Shown one piece after another: positions 33,417-41,708 of a stretch of DNA of 64,000 nucleotides; the stretch's first letter is position 1; each line of letters opens with the position of its first letter. The notes below the pieces were generated by a model. That model was not told the origin of the DNA. It was given only the letters and a program-made list of their open reading frames with translations, and did no database searches. The position numbers were made by a program, and so were the translations under genes. The stretch is from an uncultured Oscillibacter sp. (GTDB taxonomy: Bacteria > Bacillota > Clostridia > Oscillospirales > Oscillospiraceae): the NCBI GenBank assembly GCA_910583695.1, contig CAJTZL010000001.1, positions 1 to 64,000 on the forward strand. Reading direction: 5' to 3'.

Positions 33417-34562
33417 TCACTGTTCTTCAAACTCCGCCGGATCAAATATCTCGCATTCCAGCCGATCCCATTCCGGATACGCATTCAACCAGCTCTCCGT
33501 ATACATATCGTGAAATAAGCCCTTCAATCCCACCGGATTTACAGAAATAATTTCCATATCCGGATAGAATCGCTCTGCAAATGCCTTGAGCTTTTGATAA
33601 CCCGACAGCCATTTTGATACATAACGCTCTACGGGCTGCCAGCTGTCCACCATTTCCACGCCGTTAAAATGCCCGTTTCGGGCGCAATCGCAGCCAATTA
33701 GCAACAACCGCTTCGGCCTTGTAAAAATTGCGAACTGGATGGCCTGAAACGCAACCGTGTAGCCACCCATTAGCGGATAACTGGTTATATCTGTATAAAA
33801 CTCGTCAAAGGGCTCCCCTGGGAAAAACCGTCTCGCGTTGTTCTCTTCAATCACATATTCAGGAAATCGATCTTCAGGGACTCGCCGTTCCGTCACTTCG
33901 ACTCTTGAAAAAAACTTTACAAAATCATAGTCTTTCAGCTTTTCAGTCCATTCCGGTTCATAATGGCGGAGAAAATAGTAATCAAGATGGATATCTTCTT
34001 TCAGAAAACTTGCGTTTACGCCAATATGAGGAACTCCCTTGACTTGAGAATAGTAATTTAGGCTAGGCCCTGTTGCAACTACCGCCACCGTCTGTCCTCG
34101 ATGGCAGCCTTTAAACTCCGCGAAAGAAGCCCTATGGACCTCCCGCAGTTCATTTGCCATGCACATCATGTACAGCATGGGATGCCCCGTCGGCAGAAAG
34201 CTGGGATTATAGAGGGTCTGAAGCATTTCCACCAGATCAAAGGGGACCACCATGATCTTTCGGAATCCTGCCGCCTCACAGGCGGCCCAGGAGGTCTCCA
34301 CATTCTTCTTCACAACACAGAGCAGAATTGTCGCATCCGGCCTTTGCTTTGCCCAGGTATCCAAACTTCGGATAGGCAGCCCCGTGTTCAAAAACGTTCC
34401 AGCATCTACGACAGAGACCCGGCTGTTTGTTACGCCAATGACTTTAATGTCCGGCTCCTGCGCCAGATAGGGAATCGCTATTTTTCCAAGTCCCCCAGTC
34501 CCAAAGGCAATCAGGTCTTTGCCGACCAGATCAGCGATTAAATTTGGCTCCAACTGAAGCAT
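33417..34562 (-). CDS. Maf-type flagellin glycosyltransferase (MptE-like/DUF115 domain)
   Basis: 381 aa from ATG 34562, with GGAAGG 8 bases upstream; the frame extends to 34661 through a TTG but without a ribosome site. The N-terminal part has a Rossmann-like DLIAFGTGGLGKIAIPYL and VIGVTNSRV. The core is the Maf/DUF115 domain with VAVVATGPSLNYYSQVKG (G-P-S-L), IGVNASFLKED, DYYFLRHYEPEW and LLLIGCDCARNGHFNG. Maf proteins transfer CMP-activated pseudaminic or legionaminic acid to Ser/Thr of flagellin in the cytoplasm. It is the only Maf in the window although two nonulosonic acids appear to be made. Confidence 0.88.
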   Translation of the reverse strand: MLQLEPNLIADLVGKDLIAFGTGGLGKIAIPYLAQEPDIKVIGVTNSRVSVVDAGTFLNTGLPIRSLDTWAKQRPDATILLCVVKKNVETSWAACEAAGFRKIMVVPFDLVEMLQTLYNPSFLPTGHPMLYMMCMANELREVHRASFAEFKGCHRGQTVAVVATGPSLNYYSQVKGVPHIGVNASFLKEDIHLDYYFLRHYEPEWTEKLKDYDFVKFFSRVEVTERRVPEDRFPEYVIEENNARRFFPGEPFDEFYTDITSYPLMGGYTVAFQAIQFAIFTRPKRLLLIGCDCARNGHFNGVEMVDSWQPVERYVSKWLSGYQKLKAFAERFYPDMEIISVNPVGLKGLFHDMYTESWLNAYPEWDRLECEIFDPAEFEEQ

Positions 34563-34807
34563 ACCAGTTACCTTCCTTTTTCTCCGAGGTTTGAAACTCC
34601 AAAAAGAGTGAAAGTTTCTCACTTTATTACCAAGTACAGTCTGCATGTACTGTTTTGCCAACGCCTCTGTGCTGTCGGAATTTAAACAGCCCAGTTTAAC
34701 CAGAAATTCCTAGTGGCCGGCAGAGATATCCAGAAAATCAGAGAGCTTTGTTCTTAGATCCTACTACCTGGAAAATTTTCTCCCGCTCAACCGCCAGTCC
34801 GCGGTGT
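34563..34807. other. Spacer with possible gene remnant upstream of the Maf gene
   Basis: 245 bases on the minus strand between the methyltransferase stop and the Maf start. In frame with Maf, and preceded by a TAG, it encodes EFLVKLGCLNSDSTEAL and AKQYMQTVLGNKVR, which look protein-like and may be the damaged 5' part of Maf or of a lost gene. A 5-bp palindromic element AGTACA...TGTACT occurs at about 34638-34656. Confidence 0.35.
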
Positions 34808-35929
34808 TCAATTCTGCCAATCCACCGACGCATACAGCACCGTCTCATAAAACAATGGTCCATAATGCCGGAGGGAGAACCGATATTCCGGCACCAGCTC
34901 GTGGAGATAACCCATAATTGCAAGGGTATCGCCCGGCTTATGATATACGGAAATCGCCAAAAACGGCCTGTCTCTGGTAATAATGCCTGCCGCCCCCTGC
35001 AAAGCGCTCAGCTCCGCACCTTCAATGTCCATCTTGATAAATCCTACGGGTTCAGTAACTACATCATCCAAGGCAAGGATTTGAATGGAAATGCGCGCCT
35101 GTTCCCGTCCCCGGCCCAGCCAGGAATCGGTACTCTCCTGTACAATGCGGCTTCCGCCCGCTCCCTTTGAAACAAACTCCACCGTGCCAGGGCGGTTTGC
35201 CAAACCCGCTTGAATCATTCGGATATCCCGAATGCTACGGCAGCCTAACCGCCTTTCGCATTCCGCATATTGCTCCGGGTCCGGTTCAAAGGCAAAAATG
35301 CTGGAATACCGTCCCTTTGACCAATCCACAAAACGGTAATCATCTTCACAGTCATAACAGCCCGCATCAATGAACGCCGTGCCGGGACGATACTGCTCCG
35401 GGAACTCAAAATACATGCTTTGCGGGGTGCTGCATTCAAAAAAGCGAAGAATGTGATCCTGGGGAAAGCCATGTTCTCCCAGCAAGCGCTCAATTTCTGA
35501 ATAGGACCTGCCTCCGGCGCAAATGGATACATAGACGTCCTCTGCGCAACGGAAGAGCTCATCCGGTCCTATAACGGGTTTTCCCATCAGGCCGTCCGGG
35601 AACCCGGCGGGGCCCCTTCTTCCGCAAAAGCAGTAAAATTCGACTCCGCTGCGCAGCAGCGCGCTCGCCAGCTCCTGTCCACGTCCGCCTGTTCCATATA
35701 AAACAAATTTCTTCCCGCTTTCCTGCAGCCGCCGAAGGGTTTCCTTCCAGGTGCGCAGCTGTTCCAGCTGCTCCTGACGGAAGTGAGGGTTCAACTGCAA
35801 TATCTGCATCGTATTTTCTATGGACAGGTCTGCATCAAGCGCAAGCCGGGCCCAAAATATTTTTTGGGATAACTCGTCTCCCAGGCATTCATACAGCTCT
35901 CTTACTTCTTTTACCAGCCTATAATACAT
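34808..35929 (-). CDS. FkbM-family methyltransferase with N-terminal Rossmann-like domain
   Basis: The 373-aa product (start ATG 35929, MYYRLVKEV; a longer GTG/ATG frame reaches 35974) has a first region with FVLYGTGGRGQELASALLRSGV, similar in style to the Maf N-terminus. The methyltransferase core is TAFIDAGCYDCEDDYRFVDW, IFAFEPDPEQY, AGLANRPGTVEF, LDDVVTEPVGFIKMDIEGAELSALQGA (the FkbM K-M-D-I-E-G signature). FkbM enzymes O-methylate sugars or polyketides. Next to Maf, it probably methylates a hydroxyl of the flagellin glycan, for instance on the dTDP-derived sugar. Confidence 0.88.
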   Translation of the reverse strand: MYYRLVKEVRELYECLGDELSQKIFWARLALDADLSIENTMQILQLNPHFRQEQLEQLRTWKETLRRLQESGKKFVLYGTGGRGQELASALLRSGVEFYCFCGRRGPAGFPDGLMGKPVIGPDELFRCAEDVYVSICAGGRSYSEIERLLGEHGFPQDHILRFFECSTPQSMYFEFPEQYRPGTAFIDAGCYDCEDDYRFVDWSKGRYSSIFAFEPDPEQYAECERRLGCRSIRDIRMIQAGLANRPGTVEFVSKGAGGSRIVQESTDSWLGRGREQARISIQILALDDVVTEPVGFIKMDIEGAELSALQGAAGIITRDRPFLAISVYHKPGDTLAIMGYLHELVPEYRFSLRHYGPLFYETVLYASVDWQN

Positions 35930-35966
35930 TGCGAAACAATTTCCTTTCCCCCCTGCCCGCCGCCGC

Positions 35967-36506
35967 TCAGCCACCGGGCCAGTTCCTGATCGCTCCGTCC
36001 CAGGGCTTGACCTGATGCGCCTCCAGCAGCCAGGCCAGCACCTCCGCCAGCGTCACAATTTCGCCGGTAAACTCCCGGCGCAGAGCCTCCTCTTTCTCCG
36101 GAACACGGGCCAGATCGCAGATAACAATGCAGTCCGCCGGAGGCAGGGGATCCTCTCCCAGGCGGTAAACCGTCATATGCTCGTGTACCGCGCTGAAATT
36201 GTCCAGCTCTACGGCATAGGCGGCGGAAACCGCCTCCCGGTCCCTCAGCGCCTCGTAAAACCGGCGCCCCTCCCGGTTCATGCCCAGGATTCCAATGGTC
36301 CCAAAGCTGTGGGCAGCGAAGTACTCGCCGAGGTTCGCCCCCTTCTGCTCCAGCAGCAGCCAAGTATACAGCAAATCCCTCTCTCTGTTGGAATCCGCCA
36401 GCTCCTCTTTTTGAGCCCGATACTTTTCCAGCCACACCTTTTTTACCAGTGCGCCGCCGGAAACCGCCCCCAGGACAGCCGCCAAAGCTGCGGTCCTCTT
36501 CTTCAT
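35967..36506 (-). CDS. Membrane-anchored protein of unknown function, 179 aa
   Basis: Unrecognised. An N-terminal hydrophobic segment (RTAALAAVLGAVSGGALV, residues 4-21) precedes a charged coil (EKYRAQKEELADSNRERDLLY). A soluble part follows with a Rossmann-like GTIGILGMNREGRRFYEAL, the element VYRLGEDPLPPADCIVICDL and IVTLAEVLAWLLE. The same kind of nucleotide- or metabolite-binding motif appears at the C-terminus of the radical SAM protein encoded just upstream, with which it overlaps by 4 bases. The two may act together. Confidence 0.72.
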   Translation of the reverse strand: MKKRTAALAAVLGAVSGGALVKKVWLEKYRAQKEELADSNRERDLLYTWLLLEQKGANLGEYFAAHSFGTIGILGMNREGRRFYEALRDREAVSAAYAVELDNFSAVHEHMTVYRLGEDPLPPADCIVICDLARVPEKEEALRREFTGEIVTLAEVLAWLLEAHQVKPWDGAIRNWPGG

Positions 36507-37900
36507 GGCTTCGCCCCCTCAAGGAACTCCTCAATGGAGACAACCGGCCCCTGGAAGCCCAGAGCGGGCAGATCGTGGAACCAGTAATGGCCCTTATGGA
36601 AATCAATGATCAGCATGGCATCCGCCATGTCCGGCCGGAAATCCTGCTTGGCGACCTTGGGAACCGGGCTGCCGTCGTCCTCCTCCTTCACCCAGGTAAG
36701 CTGGAACGCCACGTCGATTCCCGCGTCCAGGAGCATCTTCACCATGGCCTTAGAGAAGTCGTTCTTGCCGTAGTACCCCACGCGCTTTCCGCCCAGGCGG
36801 TCCATGCATTCTCTGAGGAACTCCGCCGGGGAAAGGTCGCTCTGGTAAATATCCAGCAGAAGGCGGTTGTAAACCTTCTCCTGGCTGAGGGGATGGGGCA
36901 TGGCGGGCCGGATGTTGTGACAGCCCCAGTCGTAAACCTTGGGGTCCTTCCAGCAGTCGTCCTCCAGAATCTTGAGGTATTCCTTGTGATAGGGGTGCAG
37001 GGGATTGAGAACATTCTTGAACCAGTAGGTCTCCGGGTCCATTTTGAACCAGTTGTACACCGGACGGAGCGTAATCCGATCCACCTCATATTCTCCGGAG
37101 TGTGCCAGCGTGTTCACATAGTCCGGAATTTCCTGGAAGTTGCATTCCTGAACCACGATGGTCGCTTCCAGCCACTTGATCTTGCCCTCACGCCGCAGGC
37201 TGCTGAGAAATTGCAGGTTCTTTTTCGCCTGTTCCAATTTGTCAAACCCGCCGGTCAAATAGCGATATGTCTCCCGGCGCAGGCTGTTGATGGTCACAAC
37301 CACTCTTATATTGTAATTTCCAAGGTGAGAAAACTTTTCCCAGCGGGCCTCGTCAAACAGGATTCCGTTGGTTTCAAAGTTAATCGTATAGGTATCCTGT
37401 TCCGGGCGGAGACGGCTCAAAAGTTTTACAAAGCTGGGATTCGCCAAAAATTCCCCTCCGCCGTTCATATTCAGGATGCCGGCTTTATTTGCGTAGGGAA
37501 GGATGTTCTCCAGCACGCCGTCAATTTTGTCCCGGTACTCCTGGTCCGGGCAAAACAGCTCCTTCCGGCACGTTGTACAGGCAATATTGCAGGTCAAATC
37601 ATTGGCAATGCGGATAACCTGGGGCGTCTCCGGAAGATGCGCGATTCGTTTTTGAATCTCTTCTTCCGTCAGATCAGGCAGATCGTCCCGTTCCAAAAGC
37701 GGACAGGAGGTCTTTCTGCAAAAGGCATAGGAGCCGTTTAAAATGCTCTCCCGCGCCTGTTTTGCCGCCTCACTGGTCCACATTTTCCCAAGGTCTTCCT
37801 CATACAGATTGCCAATTACGCAGTGCATCCAAGGGCACGCCCACACTTCTCCATCCCGGGAAAGATATACTTCTTTAAAGGGATAATCGCAAAATTTCAT
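36503..37900 (-). CDS. Radical SAM protein with N-terminal Cys motif and C-terminal Rossmann-like domain
   Basis: 465 residues. Unlike the other radical SAM genes here, a SPASM-like segment comes first (KEVYLSRDGEVWACPWMHCVIGNLYEEDL, FCRKTSCPLLERDDLPDL). The radical SAM core follows with RIANDLTCNIACTTCRKELFCP (CxxxCxxC) and NMNGGGEFLANPSFVKLLSRL. From about residue 375 a different domain begins: RVGYYGKNDFSKAMVKMLLDAG and ADAMLIIDFHKGHYWFHDLPALG. This permuted and fused layout is uncommon. Substrate unknown. It is coupled to the downstream 179-aa gene and lies 6 bases from a GT2 gene. Confidence 0.85.
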   Translation of the reverse strand: MKFCDYPFKEVYLSRDGEVWACPWMHCVIGNLYEEDLGKMWTSEAAKQARESILNGSYAFCRKTSCPLLERDDLPDLTEEEIQKRIAHLPETPQVIRIANDLTCNIACTTCRKELFCPDQEYRDKIDGVLENILPYANKAGILNMNGGGEFLANPSFVKLLSRLRPEQDTYTINFETNGILFDEARWEKFSHLGNYNIRVVVTINSLRRETYRYLTGGFDKLEQAKKNLQFLSSLRREGKIKWLEATIVVQECNFQEIPDYVNTLAHSGEYEVDRITLRPVYNWFKMDPETYWFKNVLNPLHPYHKEYLKILEDDCWKDPKVYDWGCHNIRPAMPHPLSQEKVYNRLLLDIYQSDLSPAEFLRECMDRLGGKRVGYYGKNDFSKAMVKMLLDAGIDVAFQLTWVKEEDDGSPVPKVAKQDFRPDMADAMLIIDFHKGHYWFHDLPALGFQGPVVSIEEFLEGAKP

Positions 37901-37906
37901 TGTAGG

Positions 37907-38860
37907 TTACTCCATTTCAATCAGGGTTTTCAAGATATACCAGCAGTACTTCCCCTTCTCGTGGCTCTGGGATACCATCTCCGCCAGATATTTCAATCTG
38001 GTGGGAGACGGGTCCTTGACGCACTCCTCCACAAAACGGCAGAAGCGGTACCCGATTCGTTTTCCAAAATGCTGGTCCCGGCGCAGAGGAACGCCGTTCT
38101 TCCTGGCCCAAGTCTCCAGACGGACGGGATACATGAACATGTCGTAGTTTCGATAGGGATTCGCGTAGTGCTGGGAGAAGTAGTTGTGCTTTCCCTTCCG
38201 GTTTACATACCGGTAGCAGGTGAGGATTTCATTGCTGCAATAGATAGGGCCCATGGTGAGCAGGAGCAGTGCGGTGGTTTTGTCTCCCACATTGCGGTGG
38301 GCCTTATAGCCAATCGTATCGTCGCCCCGGTAGGCGTTCCGGTACATCATCGTCCCGGCCTGCCCCGGAATATCCCAGCTGTCCACAAGGTCCTCCAGGG
38401 TAAACACCTTCTTGCTCCAGGCGAACTGGGGCGTGCGGGTGTAGTCCGGTTGGCCGTTCTCGTCCACAATCAGGCACTTGCCGCAGCAGGCGCTGTATTC
38501 CGGATGCACCTCCAAAAACTCCCACTGTTTTTGCAGCTTTCGGGGGTCCAGCCAGTAGTCGTCCCCTTCGAGGTACGCAATGTACTTCCCCCGTGCGCGG
38601 CGGCCCGCGTCCCAGCCGTTGCGGTTCGCACCCAGATTCTTCGTCCTCAGCACGGGGCGGATGATATCCGGACAGCGGGCCGCGTATTCCCGAATAATAT
38701 CCGGCGTCCGGTCCCCGGAGGCGTCGTCGCCAATGATAATTTCATAGCGCAGTGTTGTCTCCTGGGAGAAGACGCTGTCCAGCGCCTGGGCGATGTAGTC
38801 CTCGTGAAAATAGGTCAGCATTACAACGCTGACGTCCACCGCTTCCGCCTGAGTGCTCAT
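37907..38860 (-). CDS. GT2 family glycosyltransferase
   Basis: 317 aa from ATG 38860 (MSTQAEAV, with GGGCAGGG upstream), rather than the longer frame to 38932, which would run into the ACP gene. The GT-A domain shows VSVVMLTYFHEDYIAQALDSVFSQ, YEIIIGDDASGDRTPDIIREY, and YIAYLEGDDYWLDPRKLQKQ, where GDD is the metal-binding DxD-like site and the ED/DDYW pattern is standard. The C-terminal region has DTIGYKAHRNVGDKTTALLL. Donor and acceptor are unknown; it sits at the junction between the radical SAM genes and the acyl module. Confidence 0.88.
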   Translation of the reverse strand: MSTQAEAVDVSVVMLTYFHEDYIAQALDSVFSQETTLRYEIIIGDDASGDRTPDIIREYAARCPDIIRPVLRTKNLGANRNGWDAGRRARGKYIAYLEGDDYWLDPRKLQKQWEFLEVHPEYSACCGKCLIVDENGQPDYTRTPQFAWSKKVFTLEDLVDSWDIPGQAGTMMYRNAYRGDDTIGYKAHRNVGDKTTALLLLTMGPIYCSNEILTCYRYVNRKGKHNYFSQHYANPYRNYDMFMYPVRLETWARKNGVPLRRDQHFGKRIGYRFCRFVEECVKDPSPTRLKYLAEMVSQSHEKGKYCWYILKTLIEME

Positions 38861-38915
38861 GCCAATCCCTGCCCTTTCCTTTCTGTTGTTCCGCCGGACA
38901 GCCCGCTCCCTTTCA

Positions 38916-39134
38916 TTACTCCATGCAGGCAAGAATGTCCGCCACCGTCTTCAACGCCTTCAGCTCCTTGCCGCTGATGGTCTTTCCAAATTCGTCGTCC
39001 AGCATAGCAATCAGGGATAGCATGGCAATGGAATCCCATTCCTCCACGTCGTCCAGCGGGGTTTCTGGCTTCAGGGAGCCCTCCTCAACGTCCAGGGCCT
39101 CTTCGATCAAAGCAAGTTTCTTCGTCAGTTCCAT
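38916..39134 (-). CDS. Acyl carrier protein 1
   Basis: A 72-aa acidic four-helix carrier with the phosphopantetheine site at S35 in EEWDSIAMLSLIAMLDDEFG. It is not the housekeeping AcpP: the helix-2 motif is DSIAM rather than DSLDxV, and helix 1 begins LALIEEALDVEEGSL. Genes for an SDR and a KASIII follow upstream on the same strand (20 and 6 bases apart), so it is likely the platform on which a short acyl chain is built before transfer to an amino sugar. Confidence 0.9.
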   Translation of the reverse strand: MELTKKLALIEEALDVEEGSLKPETPLDDVEEWDSIAMLSLIAMLDDEFGKTISGKELKALKTVADILACME

Positions 39135-39154
39135 AGGTGTCTTCTCCTTTTTTC

Positions 39155-39919
39155 TTAAAATTCAAAATTGTCATTGCCGCCGGTGCTTCCGGCCGTAATG
39201 GAAATTGCCTGTCCCGTAATTTTCCCCCCGGCGTCGCTCAGGAGGTAAAGCACTGTGTCCGCAATGTCGTCCGCCGTCAGCATCCCCAGGGGATACCGCT
39301 CTTGCAGACGCTCCTCCGGCAGTAGGTGCAGGCCCGCCCCCATGGGAGTATCCACCATTTCCGGGCAGACGGCGTTGACCCGGATTCTGCGGGGAGCCAG
39401 CTCCTTTGCCGCCACGTTGAGATATGCGTTCATGGCCCCCTTGGTCGCCGCATAAATGCTCTGCCCCTTGGTTGGTCCAATGGCGGCACCGGAAGAAAGG
39501 CTGACAAAGGACGCGCCGTCGCGGCTGATGCGGCGGGAGGCAAACACCTTCAAAATCCCGAAGAGGGAAAACAGGTTGGTATCAAATGCCTCCACCAGCC
39601 GGTGTTTTTGGACGGCCGTCACCGGGCAGACCGGCGCGATTCCAACGGAAAACACACAGCCGTCCAGTTTTACGCCGTCCCTCTTCACCGCGTCCTTCAC
39701 CACGGCCTGGGCCGCATCGAAGTCCGACACGTCGCAGGGCAGAATCTCCCGGAGCCCTTCCGGGATGTGACCGGCGGTCTCCTCCAGACGCGCCTGATTC
39801 CGCCCCACAAGAAGGACTCTTGCGCCCCGCTCCCCCAGCCGGATGGCGCAGGCCCGGCCTATTCCGGAGGAGGCGCCCAGGACCATGATTTTCCGGCCCT
39901 CAAATTCACGCTGTTCCAT
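39155..39919 (-). CDS. SDR-family oxidoreductase, FabG-like 1
   Basis: A 254-aa classical SDR: KIMVLGASSGIGRACAIRLGERGARVLLVGR (TGxxxGIG-type), LDGCVFSVGIA, active-site FVSLSSGAAIG with YAATKGAMNAYLNVAAKELAP (S...YxxxK), and IRVNAVCPEMVDTPM. Located between ACP1 and KASIII 1, it is the natural candidate for reducing a 3-ketoacyl-ACP to the 3-hydroxyacyl form. Confidence 0.9.
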   Translation of the reverse strand: MEQREFEGRKIMVLGASSGIGRACAIRLGERGARVLLVGRNQARLEETAGHIPEGLREILPCDVSDFDAAQAVVKDAVKRDGVKLDGCVFSVGIAPVCPVTAVQKHRLVEAFDTNLFSLFGILKVFASRRISRDGASFVSLSSGAAIGPTKGQSIYAATKGAMNAYLNVAAKELAPRRIRVNAVCPEMVDTPMGAGLHLLPEERLQERYPLGMLTADDIADTVLYLLSDAGGKITGQAISITAGSTGGNDNFEF

Positions 39920-39925
39920 ACGCCG

Positions 39926-41035
39926 TCATTCCTCAGCCTCTGCAAAATAGGAGTAATTGGTAATGCCGTCGTCGAAAACCTCGGAGGTCCTGACAACCGG
40001 CAGCACCCGGTCCATCTCCATGCTGAAATCCGCCAAAACGATACTAAGCCCAATGCCAAACGCCAGATTGAATATGCGTCTGGTTCCGCCTTGAACGCCC
40101 TCCCGGGCCGCGTAATCGCAAATGTTCAGGGCCGTGCTGGCTCCCCGGGTGTTGCCGTAGCGGTCCAGGGACCAAAGGACCTTTTCCGTCGGGGCCTTGA
40201 TCCGCTTGACCACGTTATCCACGATCATTTTGTTGGCCTGATGGATGGACACACAGTCATAGTCCTCCATCCCGCAGCCGAAATGCTCCAGGAACTCCTT
40301 TGCCGTCTTCGGCGCGTCCTTGATGCTGAAGGTAAACACATCCGTCCCGTGCATGGTTCCCTTGTCGTTGTAGGCCAGGGCGTCTTCCAGGCCGCGCTCC
40401 TTATAAAAGCCGCTGAGGGGATGCCGCCACATTCCATAGGGCGCAATTAAAGACGGATACCCCTTCCCGATGGTGCGGACGCCTACCTTTATCGGGGGGA
40501 CCGCTTCCTCTGTCCGCTCCAGCAGCGCCGCAACGCCGCAGTCCCCAAAAAGCAGGTCATCCTTCTGCATCCCCGGAAGCTCCGTGAAGGAATCCCCCAC
40601 CAGCAGCAGAACCTTCCGGCAACCGGACATCAGGTTTGCGCAAGCCATCTGGATTCCAAAGGGAAAGCCGGTGCAGCCAATGTTGGAATCGAAAACCACT
40701 CCGCAGTTCTCCAGGCCCAGCCGGTGCTGTATGACGCAGGAGGTGGGCGGTGCACAGTAGTCCGGCGTCTGTGAAAGGAAGATCAGGCCGTCAATCGCGT
40801 CCGTCTCCACTTTAAACCGGCTCAGCAGCTCCTTGGCCGCGGCAACGCAGAGGTCGGCGGCCGTCGTCCCCACGCCGATGCTGGAATACCGCTCCCAAAT
40901 GCCGGTGGACTTGCAGAACTTCTCGATCTCCCCCTCGGAAAACCGGCCGGCGTAGTCGATGATCCGCTCATGCCTGTCCGGTACGGCCGCCGCCAGAGCA
41001 GACAGCCTCACTCCTTTAAATTCATGAAAATACAT
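39926..41035 (-). CDS. 3-oxoacyl-ACP synthase III (KASIII) 1
   Basis: A 369-aa thiolase-fold synthase with a complete Cys-His-Asn triad: C121 (FDSNIGCTGFPFG), H265 (CVSIHQANKM) and N295 (RYGNTRGAST). It is longer than housekeeping FabH (about 320 aa) and carries AAAVPDRHERIIDYAG and IIFLSQTPDYCAPPTS sequences typical of accessory KASIII enzymes. It should condense an acyl-CoA starter with malonyl- or methylmalonyl-ACP. It sits with ACP1 and an SDR, making a minimal chain-extension unit. Confidence 0.92.
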   Translation of the reverse strand: MYFHEFKGVRLSALAAAVPDRHERIIDYAGRFSEGEIEKFCKSTGIWERYSSIGVGTTAADLCVAAAKELLSRFKVETDAIDGLIFLSQTPDYCAPPTSCVIQHRLGLENCGVVFDSNIGCTGFPFGIQMACANLMSGCRKVLLLVGDSFTELPGMQKDDLLFGDCGVAALLERTEEAVPPIKVGVRTIGKGYPSLIAPYGMWRHPLSGFYKERGLEDALAYNDKGTMHGTDVFTFSIKDAPKTAKEFLEHFGCGMEDYDCVSIHQANKMIVDNVVKRIKAPTEKVLWSLDRYGNTRGASTALNICDYAAREGVQGGTRRIFNLAFGIGLSIVLADFSMEMDRVLPVVRTSEVFDDGITNYSYFAEAEE

Positions 41036-41056
41036 GGCACTTGTTCTCCTCGCCGT

Positions 41057-41692
41057 TTAAATATTGACCACCCGCGCAGGGTTTCCAAAAACCTTTTTCC
41101 CCGCCTTTACCCGCCGGAGAACCACGCTGCCCATGCCCACATATGCGTTGTCCTCGATTACCGCATGGGGTACGACCGCGCAACTGCCCCCGATAAAGAC
41201 TCCTTCTCCGATTTTCACGTAGCCCGTGATGTTGCAGAGGGCGGAGATGGTGGTATAGTCCCCAATTTGAACGTCATGTCCGATCAGGCTGCTCAGCAGC
41301 GTGGTAAAGTTTCCAATTTGGACGTTGTTGGACATGGAAAACCCGCCGTATATGACATTCCCCACGCCCATGGAGCTGAACTCCTTCAGATCCGCGCCCG
41401 GGTGAATGATGTTTTCAAACACGGCCCCCCTCTCCAGCAGCAGCCTGGACAGCGTCCGCTTTGCGCCGGGGTCCGCAATGGCCATGGCCAGGACGTCGTT
41501 CTCCCCGGGTGTATAGTCCACGATTCTTCCCACAACGCCATAGTCGCACTCCTTCCCGGCCAGGGGCGCTTCCGTGTCGTCCAGAAACCCCACGATATTC
41601 CATCGGGGGCCCTGGATTCGGTGAATGTCCTTGACGATCTGCAAAACCTCCCGGCCGCAGCCGCCGGCTCCGACGATGTATAAATCCTTCAT
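41057..41692 (-). CDS. NeuD/PglD/VioB-like sugar N-acyltransferase (hexapeptide repeat)
   Basis: 211 residues: an N-terminal Rossmann half (LYIVGAGGCGREVLQIV, GFLDDT) that binds the sugar nucleotide, then left-handed beta-helix repeats (IIHPGADLKEFSSMGVGNVIYGG, IGNFTTLLSSLIGHDVQIGDYTTI, EDNAYVGMGSVVLRRV, GNPARVV). The catalytic His of SSLIGHD is in the expected loop. Members acetylate the 4-amino group of UDP- or dTDP-amino sugars (PglD, VioB). Set inside the acyl module, it may transfer acetyl or a longer acyl group to the product of the VioA-like aminotransferase. Confidence 0.88.
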   Translation of the reverse strand: MKDLYIVGAGGCGREVLQIVKDIHRIQGPRWNIVGFLDDTEAPLAGKECDYGVVGRIVDYTPGENDVLAMAIADPGAKRTLSRLLLERGAVFENIIHPGADLKEFSSMGVGNVIYGGFSMSNNVQIGNFTTLLSSLIGHDVQIGDYTTISALCNITGYVKIGEGVFIGGSCAVVPHAVIEDNAYVGMGSVVLRRVKAGKKVFGNPARVVNI

Positions 41693-41708
41693 GTCGACCT
41701 CCCACAGA

